The notes under the pieces are model-generated. The model did no database searches and was not told where the DNA came from. It saw nothing but the letters and a program-made list of their open reading frames with translations. The translations under genes and the position numbers were made by a program. Shown here piece by piece: positions 1 through 7,667 of a stretch of DNA of 24,844 bases. Numbering within the stretch: position 1 is the stretch's first letter; each line of letters begins with the position of its first letter. The DNA lies in contig JAZRGE010000045.1 in assembly GCA_045644025.1 (NCBI GenBank), positions 1 to 24,844 of the forward strand, given 5' to 3'. This DNA comes from JAZRGE01 sp045644025. Lineage in GTDB: Bacteria > Bacillota > Clostridia > Oscillospirales > Acutalibacteraceae.

Positions 1-1
1 A

Positions 2-325
2 CAAAACGCCGAACTTTTCTCGGCCGGGGAAACGGTTCGCGGTATAGTGCGCTCGGTGGAAGAATACGGAGTGTTTGTGGAACTCACGCCGAATCTTGCA
101 GGCCTTGCGGAGTGCCGACCGGGAGTACGCCCCGGGCAGCAGGCGAGTGTTTATATCAAGAGTCTGATACCCGAGAAGATGAAGGTCAAATTAATTATTA
201 TTGACACATTCGATGCAAAATATGCACCCGATATGCCAAAATATTTCTTTTCGGGCAATCATCTGGATAAATGGAGATACTCTCCTGACGATTGCCCTAA
301 AGCCGTGGAAACAATATTTGAATAA
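2..325 (+). CDS. S1 RNA-binding domain protein, C-terminal part (5' truncated)
   Basis: The reading frame is open from base 2, so the gene begins upstream of the window and only the last 107 codons are present. The segment GIVRSVEEYGVFVELTPNLAG (codons about 14-34) is a typical OB-fold S1 domain strand pattern, as in ribosomal protein S1-like proteins. It is followed by a tail ending in a WRYSPDDCPKAVETIF-type motif, which I recall from short S1-like proteins of Ruminococcaceae. The family binds single-stranded RNA, often as part of or near the 30S subunit. Which S1 paralogue this is cannot be decided from the fragment. It stops three bases before a strong bidirectional hairpin and converges on the gene ending at 364. 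Confidence 0.8.
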   Translation, partial: QNAELFSAGETVRGIVRSVEEYGVFVELTPNLAGLAECRPGVRPGQQASVYIKSLIPEKMKVKLIIIDTFDAKYAPDMPKYFFSGNHLDKWRYSPDDCPKAVETIFE

Positions 326-354
326 AAAAACAGCCGTGCTTAGCACGGCTGTTT
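324..354. terminator. Bidirectional Rho-independent terminator between convergent genes
   Basis: A perfect 12-bp stem (328-339 with 343-354) closes a 3-nt loop. Seven A residues just before it (324-330, partly inside the stem) give a U-tract for minus-strand transcripts, so it fits best as terminator of the lipoprotein gene. On the plus strand the stem is followed only by a short T-rich run, but it can still serve the S1-domain gene, which ends at 325. Confidence 0.9.
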
Positions 355-363
355 CATTATGAA

Positions 364-1770
364 TTATTGCCAGGTTATCATAAAGCAATCGGGAGATTTG
401 CTTGTGATTATGGAAAAGCTTCCAATGCCTGCCGCCCAAACATTGTTGGAAAAGGCGTTTAGTTTATCCTGGGATTTCTGCAATCCGTGATAAGCGGAAT
501 CGGCTGTGGCACGGAATTCGCAGGATTTCTTGCCGCTTTTCTTAGCGGCCTTTAATGCTGCCGTGGCTATGGCATCATCGTTGGAGCCGTTAAGCAGGGT
601 GTTGGACTTCACGAAATAGTTGCTGTCGGTGCCGGTGCAGTTGGGGAGTGTGGTGTTGAATCCCTTTTCTGAGCCCGCTGCAAATCCGGGATCTATAGTG
701 TGATCCCAAGCCGTGATCTGGGCTGTTGTGAGATTAAAGAAGAAATGATTGTAGGTTGAAGCACCCACAGGGTCGTCCCACGTAACGTCCAGATGATACC
801 ACTTGCCGTGGATCTTAATAACGTTCCACATGTGACCATCGCCGCCCGCATCACCGCGCACAAGGCTGCATTGCACGCCCACGCGGTTCATAAGCAGTTG
901 CATAGCCCTGGCGTAGCCTTCGCACACACAGGTCTTGGAAACCAACGCACCGTAGGCGGTGTGGGCATAGCTGTTGGAGCCGCCGTAGTTAACATTTTTG
1001 CAAAGATAATCGTGAGCCCTGAGCTCCAGCTCGTAATCAGAAAGATTGGCAGGAAGAGAATCACAGAATTTCTCCACGGCCTTTTCCATTGCTGCTGTGT
1101 AGGAATCATTGAAGGGCAGATACTGGAAATCTATTTGCGTGGCCGTGTTTCCGGAGTAGTGCAGGGAATAGCTTCCAGTCATCCAATAATATTCGGGGAA
1201 GTCGGTGTTCACGCACTGCACAACAAGGCGTACGTCGTCGGTGCTGATGCCTGCCGCTGTGGAAAGGGAAAGGGAAGCTGTCTTAGATTTCACGGCGTTG
1301 CGCACGTTAAGATATAATGCCTTCTGCTTGCCTGAAAGGTTGGCGGTGGTGTAGCAATAGCGGCTGTCTTCGCCGATAGCGGTGTAGCTTCCGCCACCCT
1401 GCTCCTGGCTGCCCTGATTTTGGCTGCCTTGGTTTTGCCCACCCTGCTCTTGATCACCTTGGCCGGAGCCGGAAGACGTAGTGGTAGTGTTGTTATTGTT
1501 ATTATTGTTATTATTTGCACTATTGCCGCCGTTACCGGATGTGGTGGTGGCAGGATTTTCGCTTGAAGAATTGTTTGAAATATCAGAGCTTGCCGATGAT
1601 GTGGAATCGGCAGGGCCCGAAACAGTTGTGCCCGAAGAAGGATCTTCTACCGAAGCGGTGCCCGAATAGGAACTTATACCCAGAGATATATTCTGCGGAA
1701 GATCACAACCCACCAGACACAAAATCAGGCCTACAGCCAACGATAAGGCTATGAATTTCTTAATACACAA
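364..1770 (-). CDS. Lipoprotein with transglutaminase-like domain and low-complexity linker
   Basis: The 468-residue product has a lysine-containing N-terminus, a hydrophobic segment and a lipobox (LVGC, Cys22), so it should be lipid-anchored on the outer face of the membrane. Residues about 30-130 are a Ser/Thr/Gly/Asn/Gln linker with a run of Asn and repeated QNQGS/QEQGG units. The C-terminal half carries a transglutaminase/protease-like fold: CVCEGYA (Cys283), GHMWN (His313) and HLDVTWDD (Asp328) form the Cys-His-Asp triad. Such domains in Clostridia are thought to act on cell-surface proteins or peptidoglycan; the substrate here is unknown. I chose a TTG start because AAGGAG lies 8 nt upstream; a GTG at 1779 would abut the Shine-Dalgarno. 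That site lies in the end of the upstream gene, so translation is probably coupled. Confidence 0.8.
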   Translation of the reverse strand: MCIKKFIALSLAVGLILCLVGCDLPQNISLGISSYSGTASVEDPSSGTTVSGPADSTSSASSDISNNSSSENPATTTSGNGGNSANNNNNNNNNTTTTSSGSGQGDQEQGGQNQGSQNQGSQEQGGGSYTAIGEDSRYCYTTANLSGKQKALYLNVRNAVKSKTASLSLSTAAGISTDDVRLVVQCVNTDFPEYYWMTGSYSLHYSGNTATQIDFQYLPFNDSYTAAMEKAVEKFCDSLPANLSDYELELRAHDYLCKNVNYGGSNSYAHTAYGALVSKTCVCEGYARAMQLLMNRVGVQCSLVRGDAGGDGHMWNVIKIHGKWYHLDVTWDDPVGASTYNHFFFNLTTAQITAWDHTIDPGFAAGSEKGFNTTLPNCTGTDSNYFVKSNTLLNGSNDDAIATAALKAAKKSGKKSCEFRATADSAYHGLQKSQDKLNAFSNNVWAAGIGSFSIITSKSPDCFMITWQ

Positions 1771-1775
1771 GATGA

Positions 1776-2414
1776 TCACTCCTTATATAATAGTGTGGCA
1801 AAGCTTTGTTGAGAGATATCTATTGTTTTGCCTTCGTTCCCAATGCTCTTTATGGCTTCCTTCCGCTGCAACCAGTGTGCAATGGAGATGTTGCCGCGTT
1901 TGCTCAGAGAATCTGCAAGATACTGCTGAAATAAATCAATATATTCAGCTTTCAGCACCTTGCCAAAGAAGGCGGCAGCTAATGCGGCGGCCCTTGTTGC
2001 CTGCCCGGTTAGAACGGCCTGTGAAATATCTTTCCCCATAATCATATGGCTTTTGCCATCTTTAGTGTATATCACTCCGTTGCAATTGTCAACCAATCGG
2101 GAAAACATACCAATATCAATAAAGGTGCGGAGCACAGGCTCGGGCAGAGAGCAATCGGCTGAAATCCAGGCAATATAGGCTGTTTTTGCATTGTAATCCA
2201 AATATATTCCATAGTATCCCAGTAATTCCCCATCGGCTTCTAAGCCCAAAAAACAACATCCGTCTTCGGGTGGCGGTGCGGTGTAGAGCGGAGCATTGAT
2301 TTCGGCCTTTTGCGGGCGTTGGAAACCTAATATAGTTCCTCCTATAGCCGACATAATAATTCCGCTGCAAATAAACGCCGAGATAAAAGCAATATATTTT
2401 TGCCTAAAATTCAT
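1776..2414 (-). CDS. Membrane-anchored protein of unknown function
   Basis: I do not recognise this 212-residue protein with confidence. It has one N-terminal transmembrane helix (about residues 8-30), then an extracytoplasmic region of about 180 residues. The stretch around residues 110-150, with a GVIYTKDG-like turn and later LTGQATRAA, loosely recalls the late part of LytR-CpsA-Psr domains (the GGV...LNGEQAL pattern). The catalytic arginines of that family are not evident, so this is only a hint. It ends 5 nt before the transglutaminase lipoprotein, so the two are probably co-translated and may act together at the surface. Its ATG and its Shine-Dalgarno (GGGGTGA) both lie within a hairpin (2412-2449). 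Confidence 0.65.
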   Translation of the reverse strand: MNFRQKYIAFISAFICSGIIMSAIGGTILGFQRPQKAEINAPLYTAPPPEDGCCFLGLEADGELLGYYGIYLDYNAKTAYIAWISADCSLPEPVLRTFIDIGMFSRLVDNCNGVIYTKDGKSHMIMGKDISQAVLTGQATRAAALAAAFFGKVLKAEYIDLFQQYLADSLSKRGNISIAHWLQRKEAIKSIGNEGKTIDISQQSFATLLYKE

Positions 2415-2449
2415 AAGCTCACCCCATATTATATTGGGCTGAGCTTATG
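2412..2449 (-). promoter_or_regulatory. Hairpin enclosing the Shine-Dalgarno and start codon
   Basis: On the minus strand a perfect 10-bp stem (2440-2449 with 2412-2421) is followed, after one mismatch, by four more pairs (2436-2438 with 2423-2425, plus one A-T) around an 8-nt AT loop. The ATG of the membrane protein (2414-2412) is the last triplet of the 3' arm, and GGGGTGA is also in the stem. Only about four T residues follow, so it is a poor intrinsic terminator. It looks more like a structure limiting translation or processing between the GH13 gene and the surface-protein pair. Seen directly as sequence; the function is inferred. Confidence 0.6.
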
Positions 2450-2457
2450 TTTATAAT

Positions 2458-4320
2458 TCAATTATTTATTTGAAGAATAGAAAAATCATTGCCGCAGATA
2501 TCCAAAAAACCATCGGAAGGTGCCGCGCCCAAAAGGGGAATGGCATTATGCAGCTCCGGCGGCAGAGAAATGCGTTGGGCATCGTTGCCGCAATTCACAG
2601 CCACAGCCAGCATTTTTTCACCGTTGCGGCGAAGATATGCTATGCAATGCTCTGCTTCGTGCAGGGGAATAAAATCCCCTTGGAAAACAGAATTGTTGCG
2701 GCGCATTTTGCCCAGCGTGCGGTAAAATTCCGTGAGTTCGGTGTTGGCGCTTCCCCAGGGGAAGCAGCCGCGGCAAAATGGGTCGGTATAGCCCTCCAGA
2801 CCTGCTTCATCACCATAGTAAAGGGAAGGTATGCCGGGCAAGGTGTATTGCAGCACTGCGGCCAGCTTTAGGCGTGAAACGGCAGTTTCGCGCTGCTGCT
2901 CATCCAACTTCTGTTGTGATTGCCAGCATCTGTCGGGATTGTGGCAATACCCTTCGCCCAGAGCGGTGAGCGCTCTTGCGGTGTCGTGAGTACCTATGTG
3001 ATTCATAAGCAGATTCACGGCTCGAGGTGGGTAGTTTTCTATAATATCCAGCACTGTGTCGGTGAGCAACTCTGCCTTGCCGCCACGCACAAAATCAATT
3101 ATCGCATTGGCAAACGGGTAGTTCATCACCGAATCCAGCTGATTGCCTCTTAAGAATCGGCGGCGATAGCCATAACTTATTTTGTTAGTGGCGTCTTCCC
3201 AGACTTCACCTAAAATATAGCAATCTTCCTTTTCTGCTTTTGCAGCTAGGCGCAGATTGTCCAGAAATTTATCGGGCAGTTCGTCGGCTACGTCTAATCT
3301 CCAGCCCGAAGCGCCGAGCCTAAGCCAATGGCGCACAACACCACTTGCCGAATTGATAAATCTATCGTAGTTCTCGTCTTCTTCGTTCACTTCAGGAAGA
3401 GTTGGCACACCCCACCAACTGCGGTAGCCGATAGCGCTTGTATCGAAATTGTACCAGGAACGATAAGGCGAATCGGTGCTTTGCCAGGCACCGATATCTG
3501 TATAGCGGCCGTGCTTGTTGAAATATCGGCTGTCGTCTCCCGTGTGGGAGAAAACACCGTCTAATATAATCCCGATGTTTCGCTTTTTGGCTTCAGAGCA
3601 AAGCTGCTTAAAATCTTCTTCATCGCCGAGCAAAGGATCTATTTTCATATAGTCGGCTGTGTTGTAGCGGTGATTGGAATGGGCCTCGAATATAGGGTTC
3701 AGATATATGCAGGAAACCCCCAGCGAAGCAATATAATCTAATTTTTCCGTGATGCCCTTAATATCACCGCCGAAATAATCCTTGCAGATAGAACAGGGGG
3801 AACCGTCGTTTACCCATGCAGGCGTTCCGCCCCAATCACGGCGCATAAATCTATCGGTAGGCACGTTTTTCTTTTCTTGGCCAGAGGCAAAGAATCTATC
3901 GGGGAAGATTTGATAAATTATGCCTTCCGAGGGCCATTTGGGAGTGGAAAAATCCTTGCGGTAGACTGTGAGCTGCCATTTTCCACCTTCTGTGGAGACC
4001 CATCCCTCGCCTCTTCGGTGTTTTGTGACTTGGTGACGGCCACCTTCGCCGAAATAATAAAAGGAATACCAATAAAGCCCCTCGGGGAGGCTGAATTCAC
4101 ATTCCCACCAACCATAGTTTTCGTCGCTTTGGCAGGTGTAGTGCATCTCTATGGTAAATTCCGGCCCATCATCGGGTTGTATTAGAAGATAGGCCGAAGT
4201 GCACTTGGCGTCATTATGCAGCAAAAGCCGCAACCGAAGGCTTTCGCCATCGGCAACGGCTGTCATTTTGCTTCTGTATAGCGGGTCGTGTGCTACATAC
4301 GGCAAGTAAGGCACCGACAT
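2458..4320 (-). CDS. GH13 alpha-glucan hydrolase (neopullulanase/cyclomaltodextrinase type)
   Basis: This 620-residue enzyme has no signal peptide and should act in the cytoplasm on maltodextrins, cyclodextrins or glycogen fragments. Residues 1-125 form a beta-rich CBM34-like N-domain, followed by the (beta/alpha)8 barrel opening with IIYQIFPDRF. Conserved GH13 regions are visible: DGVFSH (254-259), GWRLDVADE with nucleophile Asp343, ILGEVWED with acid/base Glu372, and HIGTHDTAR with Asp446. The C-domain is short. N-domain and length fit the GH13_20-like neopullulanase/maltogenic amylase group, but exact specificity cannot be read. It starts 7 nt after glgP stops and is surely in the same transcript. 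The ATG has AAGGAGTGA only 3 nt upstream of it, so the GTG at codon 3 is a possible alternative start. Confidence 0.9.
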   Translation of the reverse strand: MSVPYLPYVAHDPLYRSKMTAVADGESLRLRLLLHNDAKCTSAYLLIQPDDGPEFTIEMHYTCQSDENYGWWECEFSLPEGLYWYSFYYFGEGGRHQVTKHRRGEGWVSTEGGKWQLTVYRKDFSTPKWPSEGIIYQIFPDRFFASGQEKKNVPTDRFMRRDWGGTPAWVNDGSPCSICKDYFGGDIKGITEKLDYIASLGVSCIYLNPIFEAHSNHRYNTADYMKIDPLLGDEEDFKQLCSEAKKRNIGIILDGVFSHTGDDSRYFNKHGRYTDIGAWQSTDSPYRSWYNFDTSAIGYRSWWGVPTLPEVNEEDENYDRFINSASGVVRHWLRLGASGWRLDVADELPDKFLDNLRLAAKAEKEDCYILGEVWEDATNKISYGYRRRFLRGNQLDSVMNYPFANAIIDFVRGGKAELLTDTVLDIIENYPPRAVNLLMNHIGTHDTARALTALGEGYCHNPDRCWQSQQKLDEQQRETAVSRLKLAAVLQYTLPGIPSLYYGDEAGLEGYTDPFCRGCFPWGSANTELTEFYRTLGKMRRNNSVFQGDFIPLHEAEHCIAYLRRNGEKMLAVAVNCGNDAQRISLPPELHNAIPLLGAAPSDGFLDICGNDFSILQINN

Positions 4321-4327
4321 TCACTCC

Positions 4328-6730
4328 TTATATCTTCTTGGCGTTCCAAATATTGTTGGCATAATCGGAAATAGAACGATCAGCAGCAAAGCGGCCTGCT
4401 TTAGCAATGTTCACCAATGCCATATCGTTCCAGATATCCTTCTGCCTGTAAAGGGCGGAAGCCTTTTCCTGGGCGGCGCAGTAATCGGCAAAATCGGCCA
4501 TGACCATATATCGGTCGTTGCCGGTGAGAGCCTGACTAATGCCGGGGAAACTCATTCCTGCAATAGATGTGTTGAGATAATCTATGGCGGCCTTGAGCTT
4601 TTCGTTATTGTAGTAATAGTTCATAGGCTGATAGCCCTCGCGGCCAAGCCTCTTTACTTCCTCAGTGCTCATGCCAAATATAATGATGTTCTCATCACCA
4701 ACGGCGCTGTGAATTTCCACGTTGGCACCGTCTTCTGTGCCAAGAGTTACTGCACCGTTGAGCATAAACTTCATATTGCCGGTGCCCGAAGCTTCGGTGG
4801 AGGCAAGGGAGATCTGCTCGCTGATATCGGCTGCAGGAATAAGCAATTCGGCAAGGGTCACCTTGTAGTCTTCCATAAAGATGACCTTCATTTTATCGCA
4901 AACAGCAGGATCATTTTCAATCTGCTTGGAAATATGCCATATAAGCTGGATTATCTGCTTGGCCATATGATATCCCGGCGCGGCCTTTGCTCCAAAGATA
5001 TATGTCTTGGGGGCAAAATCGGCATTGGGATTTTCTTTAAGGAAAAGGTAATCCGAAATTATGTGCAGCGCATTTAAGTGCTGCCTCTTATATTCGTGAA
5101 GCCTTTTAAGCTGCATATCAAAGATGGAATCGGGATCAATTATTTCTCCCACGTTTTTGGAGATATAATTGGCAAGGCGCACTTTATTGCCCCTTTTGAT
5201 CTCGGCCAGCCTATCCAAAACATCCTTGTTGCCTTTGAATTCCATAAGCTTTTCAAGCTGGGAAGCATCGTTTATAAAGCCATCACCAATGGTCTCCTTC
5301 AGATAATCCGAAAGAGCGGGGTTGGCCTGGCAAAGCCAGCGCCTGTGGGCAATACCATTGGTCACGTTCGTGAATTTTTCGGGGGTAAGGTTATAGTAGT
5401 CTTTGAAAACAGAATCTGTAAGAATATCGCTGTGAAGTTTAGAAACACCGTTCACACAATGGCAGCAAGCCACACACATGTTAGCCATTCTCACCACACC
5501 GTTGCTGATTATAGCGGTGCGTTCCACGTAGTCGGCATCGTGGGTCCTTTCCCACACGCTGGCGCGGAAGCGGTTGTCTATCTCCTGCACGATCTGGAAC
5601 ACTCTGGGCAGCCTTGCACGGAATAGTTCAACCGACCAGCACTCTAAAGCTTCGCTCATAACGGTGTGATTGGTGTAGGCTAAAGTCTTTTCCACGATTC
5701 GCATTGCATCGTCCCAAGCGTAGCCGCATTCATCCAGCATATATCTCATAAGCTCGGGGATGGCCAAAGAAGGGTGGGTATCGTTGATATGAATGGCCAC
5801 CTTTTCGGGGAGATTTTCCAGCGAGCCATACTGCTTGATATGCCTTTGCAGAATATCCTGAATAGAAGCAGAAACAAGGAAATACTGCTGGCGCAGGCGG
5901 AGAGATTTGCCTTCCATGTGGTTGTCTTCGGGATAGAGCACCTTGCTTATTGCTTCTGTCATAGCCTGCTGCTCCATAGCACGAACGTAATCGCCCTGAT
6001 TGAACGCCTGCATATTAAAGCCGGGATCTTCGGCACTCCAAAGGCGCAGCACATTCACAGCCTTGCCGCCGTTGCCTGCCACCATAAGATCGTAGGGCAC
6101 TGCACGCACTCTGTTGTAGCCTTCGTGTACCACGTTGTGATAATTTCCGTCCCACCAGTCGCGAACATATCCATCGAAATAAATATCCACAGCCGAACCG
6201 GGCCTGGCTTCCAGCCACACGCCGCCGCCGGGCAGCCAGAAATCTGGCATCTCAGTCTGCCAGCCGTTGATTATCTTCTGGCTGAAAATGCCGAAATCAT
6301 ACTTAATACAGTAGCCGTAGGCGGGATAACCGCAGGAAGTGAGCGAATCAAGGAAGCAGGCAGCCAGGCGACCAAGACCGCCGTTGCCCAAGCCTGCATC
6401 GGGCTCTTGCTCGTAGAGGCTATCCAGGCGCACACCGAGAGAAGCCAAAGCCTTGCCCATAGTGTCGGTAAGGCCCATATTGAAGAGATTATTCTTAAGG
6501 GAGCGGCCCATAAGGAATTCCATGCTAAGGTAGTAAACTGTTTTCAGTTCCTTTTCCTTGGCTTCATCACGGAAGGAGTGCTTAACATCCCTCATAATAT
6601 CCATAAGCACCAAAACAGTGGCGTTGTAGAAGATCTCATCGGAAGCAAGCTCGGGGGTTGTTCCGTAGTTGTGGGAAAGCTTCTGTTTTATCATATCGGC
6701 CAGTTGCTTTGAGGTGTATTTCTTGCTCAT
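4328..6730 (-). CDS. glgP: Glycogen/maltodextrin phosphorylase
   Basis: The 800-residue GT35 enzyme releases glucose-1-phosphate from alpha-1,4-glucans using pyridoxal phosphate. It shows GLGNGGLGRLAACFLDS near residue 100, the HINDTHPSLAIPELMR region, and the PLP site EASGTGNMKFMLNG with Schiff-base Lys654. Length matches bacterial GlgP/MalP (about 800). I start at the ATG at 6730 (MSKKYTSKQL): AAAGGAG lies 11 nt upstream, and the promoter at 6768-6796 would place the transcript start near 6761, which excludes the longer reading frame beginning at 6808. A TTG one codon earlier (spacing 8) is possible. It is first in a unit with the GH13 hydrolase, so the two could shorten and phosphorolyse storage or imported glucans together. 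Confidence 0.95.
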   Translation of the reverse strand: MSKKYTSKQLADMIKQKLSHNYGTTPELASDEIFYNATVLVLMDIMRDVKHSFRDEAKEKELKTVYYLSMEFLMGRSLKNNLFNMGLTDTMGKALASLGVRLDSLYEQEPDAGLGNGGLGRLAACFLDSLTSCGYPAYGYCIKYDFGIFSQKIINGWQTEMPDFWLPGGGVWLEARPGSAVDIYFDGYVRDWWDGNYHNVVHEGYNRVRAVPYDLMVAGNGGKAVNVLRLWSAEDPGFNMQAFNQGDYVRAMEQQAMTEAISKVLYPEDNHMEGKSLRLRQQYFLVSASIQDILQRHIKQYGSLENLPEKVAIHINDTHPSLAIPELMRYMLDECGYAWDDAMRIVEKTLAYTNHTVMSEALECWSVELFRARLPRVFQIVQEIDNRFRASVWERTHDADYVERTAIISNGVVRMANMCVACCHCVNGVSKLHSDILTDSVFKDYYNLTPEKFTNVTNGIAHRRWLCQANPALSDYLKETIGDGFINDASQLEKLMEFKGNKDVLDRLAEIKRGNKVRLANYISKNVGEIIDPDSIFDMQLKRLHEYKRQHLNALHIISDYLFLKENPNADFAPKTYIFGAKAAPGYHMAKQIIQLIWHISKQIENDPAVCDKMKVIFMEDYKVTLAELLIPAADISEQISLASTEASGTGNMKFMLNGAVTLGTEDGANVEIHSAVGDENIIIFGMSTEEVKRLGREGYQPMNYYYNNEKLKAAIDYLNTSIAGMSFPGISQALTGNDRYMVMADFADYCAAQEKASALYRQKDIWNDMALVNIAKAGRFAADRSISDYANNIWNAKKI

Positions 6731-6767
6731 CAATATCAATACTCCTTTAGGTAATAGATATGCTTTT

Positions 6768-6796
6768 ATAATACAACAAGGTATTTGATTTTTCAA
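6768..6796 (-). promoter_or_regulatory. Sigma-A-type promoter of glgP
   Basis: On the minus strand TTGAAA (6796-6791), a 17-bp spacer and TATTAT (6773-6768) are each one or two bases from consensus. Transcription would start near 6761, leaving a leader of about 30 nt. I see no catabolite-response (cre) palindrome around it. Confidence 0.7.
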
Positions 6797-6846
6797 GTAG
6801 ATATCCATATGTATTATTCTCTTATATTTTATGCATATCCACTAAT

Positions 6847-6877
6847 AAAAAAACGAGTATTCTGTTTGGAATACTCG
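6847..6877 (-). terminator. Terminator of the gltX-glnS-nif3 operon
   Basis: A perfect 9-bp stem (6877-6869 with 6862-6854) with a 6-nt loop is followed on the minus strand by seven T residues (6853-6847). It lies 45 nt beyond the nif3 stop and upstream of the glgP promoter, so it separates the two transcription units. Confidence 0.92.
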
Positions 6878-6922
6878 CTTTTAAGATATATTGCACAAAA
6901 AACGACTTCTACATGAATATTG

Positions 6923-7663
6923 CTATATTGCTCGGAAGGGCTTTGCGTGAACAGTGATAAATTTTATATCGGGGAACTTTTGCCTCAAACTTTCGGCCAG
7001 CGGCTCAATTATTATATCCTCGGTAGCATAGTGACCCGCATCAATAATATTTATTCCCAAATGTGCCGCTTCTATAAAGACATGATGCTTAATATCGCCG
7101 GTGAGCAATGTATCGCAACCGCTTTGTGCTGCGCATTGCAGAAAATCTCCGCCACTGCCGCAGCAAACGGCAAGTTTCTTCACAGAGCCGCCTGCAGAAT
7201 AAATACGCACGGAATCGGTGCAGAGCTTTTCTTTGGCCAATAGGGCAAGATCATCCAAAGGCACAGCATTTTTTAGCTCCGCTTCCATAAATAGCGGATC
7301 CAACTTGCTGGGATGCGCATCAAGGCCAAGCTTTTTGCAAAGGCAACGGTTCACACCGCTTTCGGCCTTATCCAGATTGGTGTGGGCGCTGATAAGCGCC
7401 AGCCCCTCGCGGGAGAGATGCTCTGCGATGGGAGAAATTTCACCGCTTTCGGGCTCAAAAAACGCAGGATGATGGGTGATTATAAGCTGAGCAGAGTGAT
7501 CCTTGGCGGCTTTGATAGCATCGGGTGTGCAGTCGAGTGCCACAATGGCACAATCCACATCCTGCTCCATATCTCCCACTAATGCACCCACGTTGTCCCA
7601 TTCTTCGGCAGAAACGAAAGGGGCGATGGAATCTATAAAGGAATGAATGTCTTTTATCTTCAT
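6923..7663 (-). CDS. Nif3-like dinuclear metal centre protein (YqfO family)
   Basis: The 246-residue protein belongs to the NIF3/YbgI/YqfO family, annotated as GTP cyclohydrolase I type 2 homologue but of uncertain true function. Metal-ligand motifs are visible: ITHHPAFF near residue 65, SAHTNLD near 95, GDIKHH near 190, and DAGHYATE near 210 close to the C-terminus. It is the short form without the PII-like insertion of YqfO. I start at the ATG at 7663 (MKIKDIHSFIDSIAP), the normal family N-terminus, 4 nt after the glnS stop; the longer upstream frame runs into glnS. In many Firmicutes this gene sits beside trmK and sigA, so its place after two tRNA synthetases is less usual. Confidence 0.88.
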   Translation of the reverse strand: MKIKDIHSFIDSIAPFVSAEEWDNVGALVGDMEQDVDCAIVALDCTPDAIKAAKDHSAQLIITHHPAFFEPESGEISPIAEHLSREGLALISAHTNLDKAESGVNRCLCKKLGLDAHPSKLDPLFMEAELKNAVPLDDLALLAKEKLCTDSVRIYSAGGSVKKLAVCCGSGGDFLQCAAQSGCDTLLTGDIKHHVFIEAAHLGINIIDAGHYATEDIIIEPLAESLRQKFPDIKFITVHAKPFRAI

Positions 7664-7667
7664 ATCA

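Noticed and set aside
1380..1520. Repeated QNQGS/Asn tract as a CRISPR or satellite array
   Set aside because: The repeats are short, in frame and inside the lipoprotein coding sequence; they are simply a low-complexity linker.
6731..6808. Longer N-terminus for glycogen phosphorylase
   Set aside because: The extension would start upstream of the predicted transcription start and overlap the -10 and -35 elements; the extra residues do not look like phosphorylase.
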